DNA of 64,000 nt from Variovorax sp. PBL-E5. GTDB taxonomy: Bacteria; Pseudomonadota; Gammaproteobacteria; Burkholderiales; Burkholderiaceae_C. The position numbers were made by a program, and so were the translations under genes. The stretch covers positions 1 through 64,000 of the forward strand of contig NZ_LR594671.1 in NCBI RefSeq assembly GCF_901827185.1, written 5' to 3'. Below the pieces are notes generated by a model. That model saw only the letters and a program-made list of their open reading frames with translations. It ran no database searches and was not told the origin of the DNA. Below, in pieces: positions 11,390 to 20,527 of this stretch. The first letter of the stretch is position 1, and every line of letters starts with the position of its first letter.

Positions 11390-12615
11390 GCTGCGTCCGT
11401 CTGCGTGGCGCCGCTGCCGGGCTCGGGCGGCGCCTCGAGCGGCTTCAGCCGCGGCGCATGGCGCGGCAGCCAGCTGGCCCAGCGCGGATACCAGCGCAGC
11501 AGGTGGAAGATGAAGAAGCTGCGCACCAGGCGCCAGCCGCTCCATTCCGTCAGGTCCGATGTCTGCACCTGCTTGCAGTTGTGGCGCATGAGCTCGTTCA
11601 GCCGCCCCGCGAGCACGTGGTTGAAATCCTTGTCCCGCACAATGACGTTCGATTCGAGATTGAGCGACAGGCTCAGCGGGTCGAGATTGCTCGAACCGAC
11701 GGTGCTCCATTGATCGTCGACCACGGCGACCTTGCCGTGCAGCGGGCGCTCGCAGTATTCGTAGATGCGCACGCCGGCATGCAGCAGGTGGTGATAGAGC
11801 ATGCTGGCCGCGACCTTGACGATCGGCATGTCCGGCTCGCCCTGCAGGATCAGCCGCACGTCGACGCCGCGCCGTGCCGCGCGCCGCATCTCCTTGATGA
11901 GCCGATAGCCCGGAAAGAAGTAGGCGTTGGCAATGATGATGCGGTGACGCGCCGTGCGGATCGCGGCGCGGTAGTGGCGTTCGATGTCGTTCGTGTGGCG
12001 GCGGTTGTCGCGCGTCACGAACTGCACGTCGGCGGTGCCGGTGGGCGCGCTCTCTTCGTGGCGCGCCGCCTTGAGGCGGCGGCGGAACCAGCCCGGGCCC
12101 TTGCCGCCGACCGCGATCGCATGCAGCACGAAGCGATGGATCTCCGACACGATCGGGCCGGTGAGCTCGACCGCATAGTCCTGCTTGGCCTTGGGCCCGA
12201 AATCCATCAGATGATCGGCCGAGAAGTTGATGCCGCCCACGAAGCCGCGCAGGCCATCGATCACCACCAGCTTGCGGTGCATGCGCCGAAAGAGATTGAG
12301 GCGCTGGCCGAACAGGCGCGAGCCGGGATCGAAGACGCGCACTTTGACGCCGGCCGAGGTCAGGCCCTCGATGAAGGCCGGCGACAGATCGGGCGAACCG
12401 AAGCCGTCGATCATGAGGTCGACCTTGACGCCGCGCAGCGCGGCCGAGCGCAGCGCGGCGTGCAACTGTTCGCCGACCTTGTCTTCCAGCAGGATGAAGG
12501 TCTCGACGATCACCTCGCGCTCCGCCGCGCGGATCATCTCGAACACGCGCGGATAGAAGGCTTCGCCGTTCTCCAGCAACTCGAGGTGGTTGCCGGCGAC
12601 CCAGTTGTTGCTCAT
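11386..12615 (-). CDS. clsB: Cardiolipin synthase ClsB-like phospholipase D protein
   Basis: The 409-residue protein has the two phospholipase D HKD motifs, MHRKLVVIDG and LHGKVAVVDD, each followed by the usual GxxN (GGINFS; GSSNLDPLSLSLNLE). It lacks long N-terminal membrane helices, which is the ClsB (YbhO) layout. ClsB makes cardiolipin from phosphatidylglycerol. The ATG at 12615 (MSNNWVAGNHLELLENG) is 13 bases after the stop of the upstream endonuclease-fold gene, and the stop overlaps the start of the YbhN-like gene, so this is a three-gene operon. Confidence 0.87.
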   Translation of the reverse strand: MSNNWVAGNHLELLENGEAFYPRVFEMIRAAEREVIVETFILLEDKVGEQLHAALRSAALRGVKVDLMIDGFGSPDLSPAFIEGLTSAGVKVRVFDPGSRLFGQRLNLFRRMHRKLVVIDGLRGFVGGINFSADHLMDFGPKAKQDYAVELTGPIVSEIHRFVLHAIAVGGKGPGWFRRRLKAARHEESAPTGTADVQFVTRDNRRHTNDIERHYRAAIRTARHRIIIANAYFFPGYRLIKEMRRAARRGVDVRLILQGEPDMPIVKVAASMLYHHLLHAGVRIYEYCERPLHGKVAVVDDQWSTVGSSNLDPLSLSLNLESNVIVRDKDFNHVLAGRLNELMRHNCKQVQTSDLTEWSGWRLVRSFFIFHLLRWYPRWASWLPRHAPRLKPLEAPPEPGSGATQTDAA

Positions 12616-12628
12616 GGGAGGCGCCCGT

Positions 12629-13411
12629 TCACAGTTCGATCTCCGCCACCAGCGGCGCGTGGTCCGACAGGTGCGACCAGGGCTTGCGCGGCAGCACGAT
12701 GGGCGCATGCACGCCGGCGTTGCGCACATAGATGCGGTCCAGCGCGAGCAGCGGAAAGCGCGCCGGAAAGGTCTTGGCCGCACTGCCGTTGGCATGCACG
12801 AACACCTCGCGCAGCGAGGCGCCCTCGGCAAGGATCTCGTGGGCCCGGGCGCGCCAGTCGTTGAAGTCGCCGGCGACCACCAGCGGCGCATCGTCGGGCA
12901 CCTCGTCGCGCACGATGTGGCACAGCAGCTCCAGCTGCTGCTGGCGGTGCGTTTCGGCCAGCCCCAGGTGCACGCAGACTACATGCACGTCGACCGGCCG
13001 CCCGGGCAGGCGCAGCACGCAATGCAGCAGGCCGCGCTTTTCCGGACCGGTGATCGACACGTCGTGGTTGCGGAAATGGACGATGGGGAATTTCGACAGC
13101 ACTGCATTGCCGTGGTGACCCTTCGGATAGACCGCGTTGCGCCCATAGGCGAACTGCGGCCACATGGTATCGGCCAGGAATTCGTAGTGCGGCGCCTCGG
13201 GCCAGTTGTCGACCTTGCGCGAATGGCGCGAATGCGTGCCGAGCACTTCCTGCAGGAACACCACGTCGGCGCCCACGGTGCGCACCGCATCCCGCAGCTC
13301 GGGCAGGATGAACCTGCGGTTCAGCGCCGTGAAGCCCTTGTGGGTGTTCACGGTCATGACCTTCAGGGAAGTGGGCGTGGCTGTCGCAACGGCCGCAGGG
13401 GAGAGAGACAT
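12629..13411 (-). CDS. Endonuclease/exonuclease/phosphatase-family protein (YbhP-like)
   Basis: The 260-residue protein has the EEP fold landmarks: [37 protein letters not shown] and [13 protein letters not shown]. These supply the metal-binding Asn, Glu, Asp and the catalytic His. EEP enzymes cleave phosphodiesters in nucleic acids or lipids. Its position as first gene of an operon with ClsB and a YbhN-like protein parallels E. coli ybhPON and suggests a lipid phosphodiester substrate, but this is inference. Confidence 0.85.
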   Translation of the reverse strand: MSLSPAAVATATPTSLKVMTVNTHKGFTALNRRFILPELRDAVRTVGADVVFLQEVLGTHSRHSRKVDNWPEAPHYEFLADTMWPQFAYGRNAVYPKGHHGNAVLSKFPIVHFRNHDVSITGPEKRGLLHCVLRLPGRPVDVHVVCVHLGLAETHRQQQLELLCHIVRDEVPDDAPLVVAGDFNDWRARAHEILAEGASLREVFVHANGSAAKTFPARFPLLALDRIYVRNAGVHAPIVLPRKPWSHLSDHAPLVAEIEL

Positions 13412-13485
13412 CAGGTGTTCGGTTGTAAGCCGCCGCTCGCCGCCCGGCTGTAGGAACGCGCCACCTTCTTCATACTTCCAAAGTC

Positions 13486-13524
13486 AAAGGCCCGCAGCGC
13501 CTGATCGCTGCGGGCCTTTCTTTT
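13486..13524 (-). terminator. Strong hairpin terminator after the Spy-like gene
   Basis: AAAGGCCCGCAGCG and CGCTGCGGGCCTTT form a perfect 14-base-pair stem with a six-base loop. A T-rich tract CTTTT follows on the plus strand, and TTTGACTTT follows on the minus strand. It lies 27 bases downstream of the Spy-like stop and 75 bases upstream of the YbhP-like start, both on the minus strand, so it should insulate the two units. Confidence 0.85.
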
Positions 13525-13550
13525 CCGTGACGCCGGCAGGCGTCATGGAC

Positions 13551-14114
13551 TCAACCCTTGTCGTGGGCCGGCGCTTCGTTGCCGGCATGGCCCATGTGGC
13601 CCATATGGCCGCCGCGGCCGTGGCCGGCGAAGTGCATCGCCTCGACGTCGAAGATCTTCTGCTGCACCGGCGAGAGGGCGGCATAGAAGTTGCGCGTGGC
13701 TTCGGCACGCTTGGCGAACATCGCGCTGCGTTCGGCCTGGCGCGCCTGGATGCGGTCGAGGCGCTGCGGCGTCGTCAGCTTGGCGAACTCGGCGCGATCG
13801 AAACGGGCCGCGCCGGCCGGACGGGCAGGCTGCTGCTGCGCGGCCGTGAAGCTTTGCCAGGCGCTTTCCTGGGCGGGCGTGATCTGGAGCACCAGCTTGA
13901 GATCGGCCATCCGCTTGGCGCGATGCGCCTGCATGCGTTCCATGCGCTGGGCCGGGTCCATGTGCCCGTGCTGCGCCGCAGGCCGGGCATGAGACTGCGT
14001 TTCGGCTGCGGGCACGCCGGGCGCCGAGGGCGCCTGCGCGAACGCACCGGCCGAGCAGAAGGTGGCGGACGCCAGCAAGCCGGCGAGGAGGAGGTTTTTG
14101 CGAGAAGAGATCAT
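13551..14114 (-). CDS. Spy/CpxP-like periplasmic LTxxQ-motif protein
   Basis: The 187-residue protein has a signal peptide (LLLAGLLASATFCSAGAFA), a His/Met-rich stretch (ARPAAQHGHMDPAQRM), and the helical core of the Spy/CpxP family with LKLVLQITPAQESAWQSF and a second LSPVQQKIFD motif. Spy is an ATP-independent periplasmic chaperone; CpxP represses the Cpx system. The C-terminal HGRGGHMGHMGHAGNEAPAH tail is rich in His and Met and may bind metal. It is a single gene with its own terminator. Confidence 0.8.
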   Translation of the reverse strand: MISSRKNLLLAGLLASATFCSAGAFAQAPSAPGVPAAETQSHARPAAQHGHMDPAQRMERMQAHRAKRMADLKLVLQITPAQESAWQSFTAAQQQPARPAGAARFDRAEFAKLTTPQRLDRIQARQAERSAMFAKRAEATRNFYAALSPVQQKIFDVEAMHFAGHGRGGHMGHMGHAGNEAPAHDKG

Positions 14115-14252
14115 GGCAGTGCTTCCTTTCGAAGAAGCCTGCCACCGAGGGGCAGCAGGTGAGACGAAGTGTGGCGGCGCTCTGTAACGCGGCCGTGAGG
14201 ACAGCGTTAGCGCGCGTAAAGATAGATGAACCCGGCAGCGTGGCGTCGGGCT

Positions 14253-15188
14253 TCAGGCAGGCTCGATGCGCAGCCTCAGCCTGCATTCCCAGATTTCGCC
14301 GGCCGCCAGAAGATGCCAACCCGTGTCGGTGCGGCCTTGCTGCATCAGGTTGGCCGCGTCCGCGACGTGCGAGACCGGCTCGACGCAGAAGTAGCTCCCG
14401 GCCTCGGGCGAGGGACGATGCAGCACCCGATGAGACAGCACCTCGTCGGTCTCGATGCGAATGCGGTGTCCGTCCGCGGCTTCCAGTTCGACGGGGCCCG
14501 AGCAGCCGCTGTAGTACTGCGTGAGCGAGCCATTGTGCAGGGCACGCGGTATCGCGTAGTCATCGTGGGCTTCCGGTGGCCGCGGCGCGGTCGCCAGGAA
14601 TTCGGCATCGGGCGGCCACACCGTCCGCGCATCGAAACGCAGGCGATGGCCGAAGCGGTCCGGGACATAGGGATGGAAGCCGCAGCCGCAAGGCATGGTC
14701 TCGCCGCTGTCATTGGTGATCCGCAGGCCGAGCGTCATGCCGTTCTCGTCGAGCGCGATGTGCTGCCTCGCGCGGAATGCCCACGGCCATCCCGCAGCGC
14801 CTGCCGCGTGGCGGTATTCCATCGTCGCGCTGCTCGCCTCATGCTGGATCAGCTGCCAGGGCATCTGCTGGCTGCCGCCATGCAGCGCATGCGCTTCTCC
14901 CGGATGGATCGGCAACCGGACCTGGCGCCCGTTCCAGCTGAAGCGTCCCGCACGGATGCGGTTGGAAAACGGCACCAGCGGATAGCACCCTGCCTTGGGC
15001 CAGGCGGTCGATTCGAAACCGTCCGCGCGCACCGCGTCGGCCAGCGGCACCAGCCAGTCGATGTCACTCCCGCCACGCAGCCCGGTCGACCTCAACGCCG
15101 TGATGCGGCCGCCGGCCGCGGGCGCCAGCAGCGCCCGCAGCCTGTCGCAGCGCAGGACGATCTCGGGCGAGACATGCAGGCGTGCCAC
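14253..15188 (-). CDS. Aldose 1-epimerase family protein
   Basis: The 311-residue protein has the galactose mutarotase-like beta sandwich signatures: NRIRAGRFSWNG near the N-terminus, HPGEAHALHGG, GCGFHPYVP with the active-site His, and PEAGSYFCVEPVSHVADAANL near the C-terminus, which holds the usual Glu and cofactor-free sugar site. It interconverts sugar anomers. No ATG is available at the right place; the GTG at 15188, nine bases past the preceding stop codon, is the best start. It is the last gene of the sugar-acid operon, so its substrate is probably the sugar handled there. Confidence 0.8.
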   Translation of the reverse strand: MARLHVSPEIVLRCDRLRALLAPAAGGRITALRSTGLRGGSDIDWLVPLADAVRADGFESTAWPKAGCYPLVPFSNRIRAGRFSWNGRQVRLPIHPGEAHALHGGSQQMPWQLIQHEASSATMEYRHAAGAAGWPWAFRARQHIALDENGMTLGLRITNDSGETMPCGCGFHPYVPDRFGHRLRFDARTVWPPDAEFLATAPRPPEAHDDYAIPRALHNGSLTQYYSGCSGPVELEAADGHRIRIETDEVLSHRVLHRPSPEAGSYFCVEPVSHVADAANLMQQGRTDTGWHLLAAGEIWECRLRLRIEPA

Positions 15189-15196
15189 GTGCGCCG

Positions 15197-16399
15197 CTAG
15201 AGCCGGCTGCTGCGCACGACCACCTCCGGCCGCTGCAGCAGCCCGGGCGCGAGCGCGAGGCCGAGCCCGGCGCCGGGCGTCACCTTGGCGAAACCATCGC
15301 GCACCTCGGGCAGTTGCGTGACCAGCTCGCGGTACCAGCCCGTGAGGTAGGCGCGCACCACTTCCTGCAGCACCACGTTGGGCGTGCTCATCGCCAGATG
15401 CAGCGACGCTGCCAGCACCACCGGACCGGTGCAGTCGTGCGGTGCCACGGGCTTGTGGAAGGCCTCGGCCATGGCGGCGATCTTCTTGGCTTCCGAAATG
15501 CCGCCGACCCAGCTCAGGTCGAGCATCACGTAGTCGACGGCGTTGTGGTTGAGCAGATGCAGGAAGGGCTGGCGCGTGGCCAGCGTCTCGCTCGCGCACA
15601 CCGGTATCCGCGTGCGCGAGCGGTATTCGGCGATGGTGTCGAGGTTGGTCATCTGCACCGGGTCTTCGGCCCAATACGGCTTGAACTCTTCCAGCGCCTG
15701 GGCGATGCGCACGGCCGTCGGCAGGTTCCACATCGAATGGAACTCCACCATGATGTCCATTTCGTCGCCGACGGCGCGCCGGATCTCGCGAAAGGGCCAG
15801 AGCGCGGTGTCGAGATCGCGCGCTGAGATCGACTGCCCGCGGCTGGCCTGCGCGAAGGGATCGAAGGGCCAGATCTTCATCGCCTTGTAGCCTTCGGAGA
15901 GAAGGCTTTCCGCGAGCGCGGCCGGGCGCTTGACGAAGGCGACCTGGTCTTCATAAGGACCTTCGGCCGCGACCTCGGCGCTGCCGTCGGTGATCGCCCG
16001 ACGCTGGCCCGCCTTGTTGTACGTGTAGCCCGCGCAGGTGTTGTAGACCGGCACCCGCTCGCGCACCGCGCCGCCGAGCAGCTGGTAGAGCGGCTGCTGC
16101 GTCACCTGCCCGAGCAGGTCCCAGAGTGCGATGTCGACCGCCGATGCGGCACGGGTCTCGACGCCGCTGCTGGCGAAGCCGAGATAGCCGCGCAGCAGGT
16201 GTGCACTGTGCGCCTCGATGGCCAGCGCATCCTTGCCCAGCAGGTAGGGCGCGGTCAGTTCGTGGATCTGCGCCTGCACGGCCTGTGCGCCGCGAAAGGT
16301 TTCGCCGAGACCGACGAGCCCGCTGTCGGTGTGGATCTGCACCCAGAGGATGTTGGGATAGGCGCCCGACTGGATGGTGTCGACCTGTGTGATCTTCAT
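15197..16399 (-). CDS. Mandelate racemase/muconate lactonizing enzyme family dehydratase (sugar acid)
   Basis: The 400-residue protein is an enolase-superfamily member: an N-terminal capping domain (TQVDTIQSGAYPNILWVQIHT) and a barrel with the acid/base lysine segment YKAMKIWPFD, metal ligand segments MVEFHSMWN, AEDPV and CASETLA, and the catalytic His segment VAPHDCTGP. The set fits acid-sugar dehydratases that form 2-keto-3-deoxy sugar acids. The exact sugar cannot be read. It sits between an ABC permease and the epimerase. The DapA-like lyase across the operator could cleave its product, giving a two-step pathway. Confidence 0.85.
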   Translation of the reverse strand: MKITQVDTIQSGAYPNILWVQIHTDSGLVGLGETFRGAQAVQAQIHELTAPYLLGKDALAIEAHSAHLLRGYLGFASSGVETRAASAVDIALWDLLGQVTQQPLYQLLGGAVRERVPVYNTCAGYTYNKAGQRRAITDGSAEVAAEGPYEDQVAFVKRPAALAESLLSEGYKAMKIWPFDPFAQASRGQSISARDLDTALWPFREIRRAVGDEMDIMVEFHSMWNLPTAVRIAQALEEFKPYWAEDPVQMTNLDTIAEYRSRTRIPVCASETLATRQPFLHLLNHNAVDYVMLDLSWVGGISEAKKIAAMAEAFHKPVAPHDCTGPVVLAASLHLAMSTPNVVLQEVVRAYLTGWYRELVTQLPEVRDGFAKVTPGAGLGLALAPGLLQRPEVVVRSSRL

Positions 16400-16414
16400 G
16401 CGTGGTGACCGCCG

Positions 16415-17257
16415 CTAGGCGGTTTGCGGATGTTCCTTGACGCGGCTGACCAACTGCGTCGGATTGACGAACTGCAGCGCGATCAGGAGCCAGACCAGCG
16501 TGACGACCATGTAGATGATCGCCATCGCATCGACCGACTGCGGTGCCCGCACCCCGGCCGCAAACACGGCGTAGTAGAGCGCGACCACCAGCGTCTGCGA
16601 ATCGGGGCCGGCCGTGAGGAAGGTCAGCTCGAACATGCCGATGGTGCGAACCAGCACGAGCAGAGAGGCCGCCAGGATGCCCGGCGCCAGCAGCGGCAGC
16701 AGCACGTAGCGGAACAGCTTGAAGGTGCTGGCGCCGAAGACCCGCGCCGCCGATTCGAGGTTGCCGTCGATCTGCTCGATGAAGGGCGTCATCACGAGGA
16801 TCATGAAGGGCACGGCGGGAATCATGTTGGCCAGGATGACGCCGAAGATGGTGCCGGCGATGTGCGCCTGGTACATCACCGTCGCGAGCGGAATGCCGTA
16901 AGTGATCGGCGGCACCATCAGCGGGATCAGGAAGAGTCCCATCAACAGGCGCTTGCCCGCGAAGTCGCGCCGCGCGAGCGCATAGGCCGCCGGCACGCCG
17001 ATCAGGATCGACAGGAACACCACCGCGGCCACCACTTCGACGGTGACCCACAGCACGCTGCCGAGCTGGAACTCCTTCCATGCGGCTGCGTACCAGTTGA
17101 GCGTGTAGCCATTGGGCAGCCAGGTGCCGAGCCAGCGGCGGGCGACCGAGCTGGTGGCCACCGCCGCCACCATGAGCGCGACATTGACGAGGAAGAAGGC
17201 CATCACCAGCCCGACCAGCGACTTCCACAGCTTCATCAGAAGACGATGACTGTCCAT
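16415..17257 (-). CDS. ABC transporter permease, second subunit
   Basis: The 280-residue protein has six membrane helices and the cytoplasmic loop EAA-type segment LESAARVFGASTFKLFRYVLLPLLAPG, which docks onto the ATPase. It pairs with the permease encoded two bases upstream. The start MDSHRLLMKLWKSL at 17257 is preceded by GGAAGGG. It is part of the sugar-acid import operon. Confidence 0.85.
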   Translation of the reverse strand: MDSHRLLMKLWKSLVGLVMAFFLVNVALMVAAVATSSVARRWLGTWLPNGYTLNWYAAAWKEFQLGSVLWVTVEVVAAVVFLSILIGVPAAYALARRDFAGKRLLMGLFLIPLMVPPITYGIPLATVMYQAHIAGTIFGVILANMIPAVPFMILVMTPFIEQIDGNLESAARVFGASTFKLFRYVLLPLLAPGILAASLLVLVRTIGMFELTFLTAGPDSQTLVVALYYAVFAAGVRAPQSVDAMAIIYMVVTLVWLLIALQFVNPTQLVSRVKEHPQTA

Positions 17258-17259
17258 GC

Positions 17260-18123
17260 TCAACCCTTCCCGCCCGAAACCGGGCCGCGGTAGAACATCC
17301 CGCGCGCGCCGAGCACCGCCGTCACCACGATCAGCTGCACCAGGCCCATCACCATCGCCACGGCCGAGGCCATCGAATAGTCGTATTGCTCGAACGCGGC
17401 TTCGTAGGCCGCGATCGAGATCACGCGCGTCGCGCCGGCGGGCGAGCCGAGCAGCACGGCCGACGGGAACACCGAGAAAGCCTGCACGAAGGACAGCGCA
17501 AACGCCATCGCCAGACCTGGAACGAGCAGCGGCAGGTAGATGTGCCGGAATTGCTTCCATGGTGAAGCGCCCAGGGTCGCGGCGGCGCGCGGAAGATTCG
17601 GGTCGATGCCGGTCACGTACGACAGCGTGAGCAGAAACGCGAACGGAAAGCCCGAGATCACCAGCGAGATCAGCACCCCCCAGTAGTTGTGCGTGAGGCG
17701 GATCGGGCCTTCGTAGAGATGCAGGAACTGCAGCGTCTGCGACAGCCATCCCTTGGGACCGAAGTAGCCGAGCATGCCCTCGGCGATCAGCACCGTGCCG
17801 AGCGTCAGCGGGATCACCAGCAGCGTCGTGATCCACTTCTGGTAGCGGCTCTTCATGCGCATCTGGTAGGCGATGGGCAGGGCCAGGCCGAGGTTGATCA
17901 CGGTCGCCGGAATCGAGAGCCGCAGCGTGGTGCCGATGGTGCCCCACAGGTTGTCGGTGGTGAAGAACCTGGCGTAATTGGCGAGCCAGTCGCCTTCCGT
18001 CGGATGGAAGGACAGGTTGAGGCCGTACAGGAACGGATAGACGAAGATCGCCAGCATGAACAGCGTCGCCGGCACCAGCAGCAGCAATGCGCGGTCGAAC
18101 GAGGAAGCATGGCCCTGCGTCAT
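17260..18123 (-). CDS. ABC transporter permease, first subunit
   Basis: The 287-residue protein has six membrane helices and the EAA-type coupling loop LPRAAATLGASPWKQFRHIYLPLLVPG. The first periplasmic loop (LNLSFHPTEGDWLANYARFF) is typical of Fe/spermidine/sugar-type permeases (PotB-like class). Its ATG overlaps the stop of the ATPase gene and its stop is two bases before the second permease, so the four transport genes are translationally coupled. Confidence 0.85.
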   Translation of the reverse strand: MTQGHASSFDRALLLLVPATLFMLAIFVYPFLYGLNLSFHPTEGDWLANYARFFTTDNLWGTIGTTLRLSIPATVINLGLALPIAYQMRMKSRYQKWITTLLVIPLTLGTVLIAEGMLGYFGPKGWLSQTLQFLHLYEGPIRLTHNYWGVLISLVISGFPFAFLLTLSYVTGIDPNLPRAAATLGASPWKQFRHIYLPLLVPGLAMAFALSFVQAFSVFPSAVLLGSPAGATRVISIAAYEAAFEQYDYSMASAVAMVMGLVQLIVVTAVLGARGMFYRGPVSGGKG

Positions 18124-19217
18124 GCTGCGGCGTCGTCGGGGTATGCGAGCGCCTTGTCGCGCGGGATCGCAAGCAGCACGGACTCGCCGGTGCGAAGCGG
18201 CGCCTCGGTGCGCACGATGAGGGCGATGCCGCTGGCCGTGCGGACATCGACGATGTTGTCGCGGCCGCAGTACTCCACGTTGCCGACCTGGGCCGAAAAG
18301 GTGTTGGGGCCGGGCGTGCCGACGATCTCGAACTCGTCGGGCCGCATCGCCACCAGCGCCCGGCCGCCGTCGAGCGGCTGCATCGCCCGCGCCTCGAGCG
18401 TGAAGCCGTCGGCCTCGAGCGTGGCTGCGGTGCCGGCCATGCCGCGCACATTCATCGGCAACAGATTGCGATAGCCCATGAAGCGCGCGACGTGCAGGTT
18501 GGCCGGCTCGCCGTAGATCGCATGCGGCGGCGCGATCTGCTGGGCCACGCCGTCCTTCATCACCACCACGCGGTCGGCGAGCGACAGCGCCTCGTCCTGG
18601 TCGTGCGTGACGTAGATGGTCGATCGTCCGAGCTCGCGGTGGATGCGGCGGATCTCGGCGCGCATCTCCAGCCGGAGCTTGGCATCGAGGTTCGACAGCG
18701 GTTCGTCCATCAGCACCAGTGGCGGCTCGATCACGATCGCGCGCGCGATGGCGACGCGCTGCTGCTGGCCGCCCGAGAGCTGCCCCGGCAATTTCTTCGC
18801 ATGCGCGTTCAGCTGGACCAGGTCGAGTGCGCGCTTGACGCGCTGTGCGCTTTCGACGCCGGAGACGCCGCGCATCGCCAGCCCGAAGCCGACATTGCGC
18901 TCCACGCTCATGTGCGGAAACAGCGCGTAGTTCTGGAACACCATGCCGAAGCCGCGCCTCTCCGGCGGCAGGATGTCGATGCGCGTGTCGTCGAGCCAGA
19001 TGCCGCCGTCCGAAACCGGCAGCAGGCCCGCAATGCAATTCAGCGCCGTCGACTTGCCGCAGCCCGACGGCCCGAGCAGCGCAATGAACTCGCCGCGCCG
19101 GATCGTGATGCTCAGCGCATCGAGCGCTGTGAAGTGCGGCCCCGCGTTGCCGGAGCCGGACGAACCGAAGCGGCGCGTGACCCGGTCAAGCCGCAATTCG
19201 GAGAAGTTGGACGTCAT
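18120..19217 (-). CDS. ABC transporter ATP-binding protein
   Basis: The 365-residue ATPase has Walker A GPSGCGKST, a Q-loop (VFQNYALFPHMSV), the signature LSGGQQQRVAIARA, Walker B LVLMDEPLSNLD and the His switch THDQDEAL. The C-terminal 130 residues form the TOBE/OB regulatory domain (VAMRPDEFEIVG). Length and layout match the PotA/UgpC/MalK class, which feeds solute importers. It lies between the solute-binding protein (overlap by four bases) and the first permease. Confidence 0.9.
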   Translation of the reverse strand: MTSNFSELRLDRVTRRFGSSGSGNAGPHFTALDALSITIRRGEFIALLGPSGCGKSTALNCIAGLLPVSDGGIWLDDTRIDILPPERRGFGMVFQNYALFPHMSVERNVGFGLAMRGVSGVESAQRVKRALDLVQLNAHAKKLPGQLSGGQQQRVAIARAIVIEPPLVLMDEPLSNLDAKLRLEMRAEIRRIHRELGRSTIYVTHDQDEALSLADRVVVMKDGVAQQIAPPHAIYGEPANLHVARFMGYRNLLPMNVRGMAGTAATLEADGFTLEARAMQPLDGGRALVAMRPDEFEIVGTPGPNTFSAQVGNVEYCGRDNIVDVRTASGIALIVRTEAPLRTGESVLLAIPRDKALAYPDDAAA

Positions 19218-20407
19218 TTGGTCTTGCGCGCACCGATTTCCTGGTCCCAGCGACGGAAGGCATCGACCATGGCCTTGGCTTCCAGCGGCTGTGCATGCGG
19301 GAACTGCGCGAGCCAGCCTTCGTATTCGGGGCGGCCGAATTCCCTGATCACGCCCTGGCTCTCCTTGGGCGCAAGCGAGAGCGGCACGTTCTTCACCGCC
19401 GGGCCCGGATAGAAATAGCCCGTGTCGTAGGTCATCGCCTGCTGTTGCGGCTTGAGCAGGAAGGCGACGAGGTCGAGCACCACCGCTTCCTTCTCGGGCG
19501 GGACGCCCTTCGGGATCACGATGTAGTGCGCGTCGTTGACCCAGGTCATGCCCTTGAAGGGCAGCACCTTGTAATTCTTGGGCACGATGCCGATCGCGCG
19601 CGGATTGATGTCCCAGCCGGTGACCGTCAGCGTCATGTCGCGCGAACCCTCGCCCAGTTCCTTCATCACGGCGGCGGTGCCGGTGGGGTAGTACTCGATG
19701 CAGGCATCGAGTTCCTTGAGGAAGGCCCAGGTCTTGTCCCAGCCCTTCGCCGGATCCATCGGATCCTTGTCGCCGAGCAGGTAGGGCAGGCCCATCAGGA
19801 AGGTGCGGCCAGGACCCGAGTTGGCCGGGCGCGCGTAGATCAGCTTGTTCGGGTTCGCCTTGCACCAGCTCAGCAGCTCCTGCGGCGTGGTCGGCGGCGC
19901 CTTGACCTTGTCGGGGTTGTATTCGACCAGCGGTCCCGAGGGCATGAACACGATTGCCAGGCCATGGTCCCTGGCCAGCCGGTTCATCTTCTCGGCGTTG
20001 GGCAGGTAGTTCTCCTTCAGGTTGGGGAACTTGCTGTCGAAGTCGGGGAAGAGCTTGACCCACAGGTCCATCTCCAGACCGGCGGCGAGCGCGTCGGTGC
20101 CGACGATGATCATGTCGATGTCGCTGCGCCCCGCGGCCTGCATCGCCTTGACCTTGGCAGGGATCTCGGGCGCGGGCGCCTTGGTGAAGGTGAACTTCGA
20201 CACCAGCTTGGGGTTCTGCGCCTGGTAGGCCTCCATCGCGCCTTGCGTCAGCGCGAGGTTGCCGGCCGCGTCGACGATGTTGATCACGACGGGCGATTTC
20301 GGCAGCGGCAGGTCGGCCGCATGCACGAGGGCGCCGCCGCCGAGCGCGAGGCCCAGCAGTGTCGCAAGGAGGGCGCGCCGCGGGCTCGGCAAAGAAGAGG
20401 ACTGCAT
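19214..20407 (-). CDS. ABC transporter periplasmic solute-binding protein
   Basis: The 397-residue protein has a signal peptide (ALLATLLGLALGGGALVHAA) and an extracellular solute-binding family 1 fold, with SDIDMIIVGTDALAAGLEMDLW and VEYNPDKVKAPPTTPQELLSW as characteristic blocks. It is the first gene of the minus-strand operon and would supply the sugar acid to the transporter. The ATG at 20407 (MQSSSLPSPRRALL) follows GGAGACAACC; an in-frame ATG at 20473 would put the start inside the operator. Confidence 0.85.
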   Translation of the reverse strand: MQSSSLPSPRRALLATLLGLALGGGALVHAADLPLPKSPVVINIVDAAGNLALTQGAMEAYQAQNPKLVSKFTFTKAPAPEIPAKVKAMQAAGRSDIDMIIVGTDALAAGLEMDLWVKLFPDFDSKFPNLKENYLPNAEKMNRLARDHGLAIVFMPSGPLVEYNPDKVKAPPTTPQELLSWCKANPNKLIYARPANSGPGRTFLMGLPYLLGDKDPMDPAKGWDKTWAFLKELDACIEYYPTGTAAVMKELGEGSRDMTLTVTGWDINPRAIGIVPKNYKVLPFKGMTWVNDAHYIVIPKGVPPEKEAVVLDLVAFLLKPQQQAMTYDTGYFYPGPAVKNVPLSLAPKESQGVIREFGRPEYEGWLAQFPHAQPLEAKAMVDAFRRWDQEIGARKTK

Positions 20408-20446
20408 GGTTGTCTCCGAATAGGGATGTTTTTGCTGTGCCCGATT

Positions 20447-20489
20447 TTGTATGACAACTTTGCGCGAAGTCAATCAAGTTGTCATACAA
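20447..20489. promoter_or_regulatory. Paired palindromic operator for the FadR-type regulator, in a divergent promoter
   Basis: TTGTATGACAAC at 20447-20458 and its exact reverse complement GTTGTCATACAA at 20478-20489 face each other. Each arm is itself a partial palindrome of the TTGT-ATG-ACAA type used by FadR-subfamily GntR regulators. Arm centres are 32 bases apart, about three helical turns. The site lies between the solute-binding protein gene (minus) and the DapA-like gene (plus), so one regulator can control both arms, possibly by looping or cooperative dimer binding. Confidence 0.85.
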
Positions 20490-20527
20490 TTTTCGGCGAC
20501 CCGTTCCTTGACCCACCCGGCACCGCC

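Noticed and set aside
20407..20473. Longer start for the solute-binding protein at 20473
   Set aside because: It would start inside the regulator operator and put 22 residues before a normal signal peptide; the ATG at 20407 has its own ribosome binding site.
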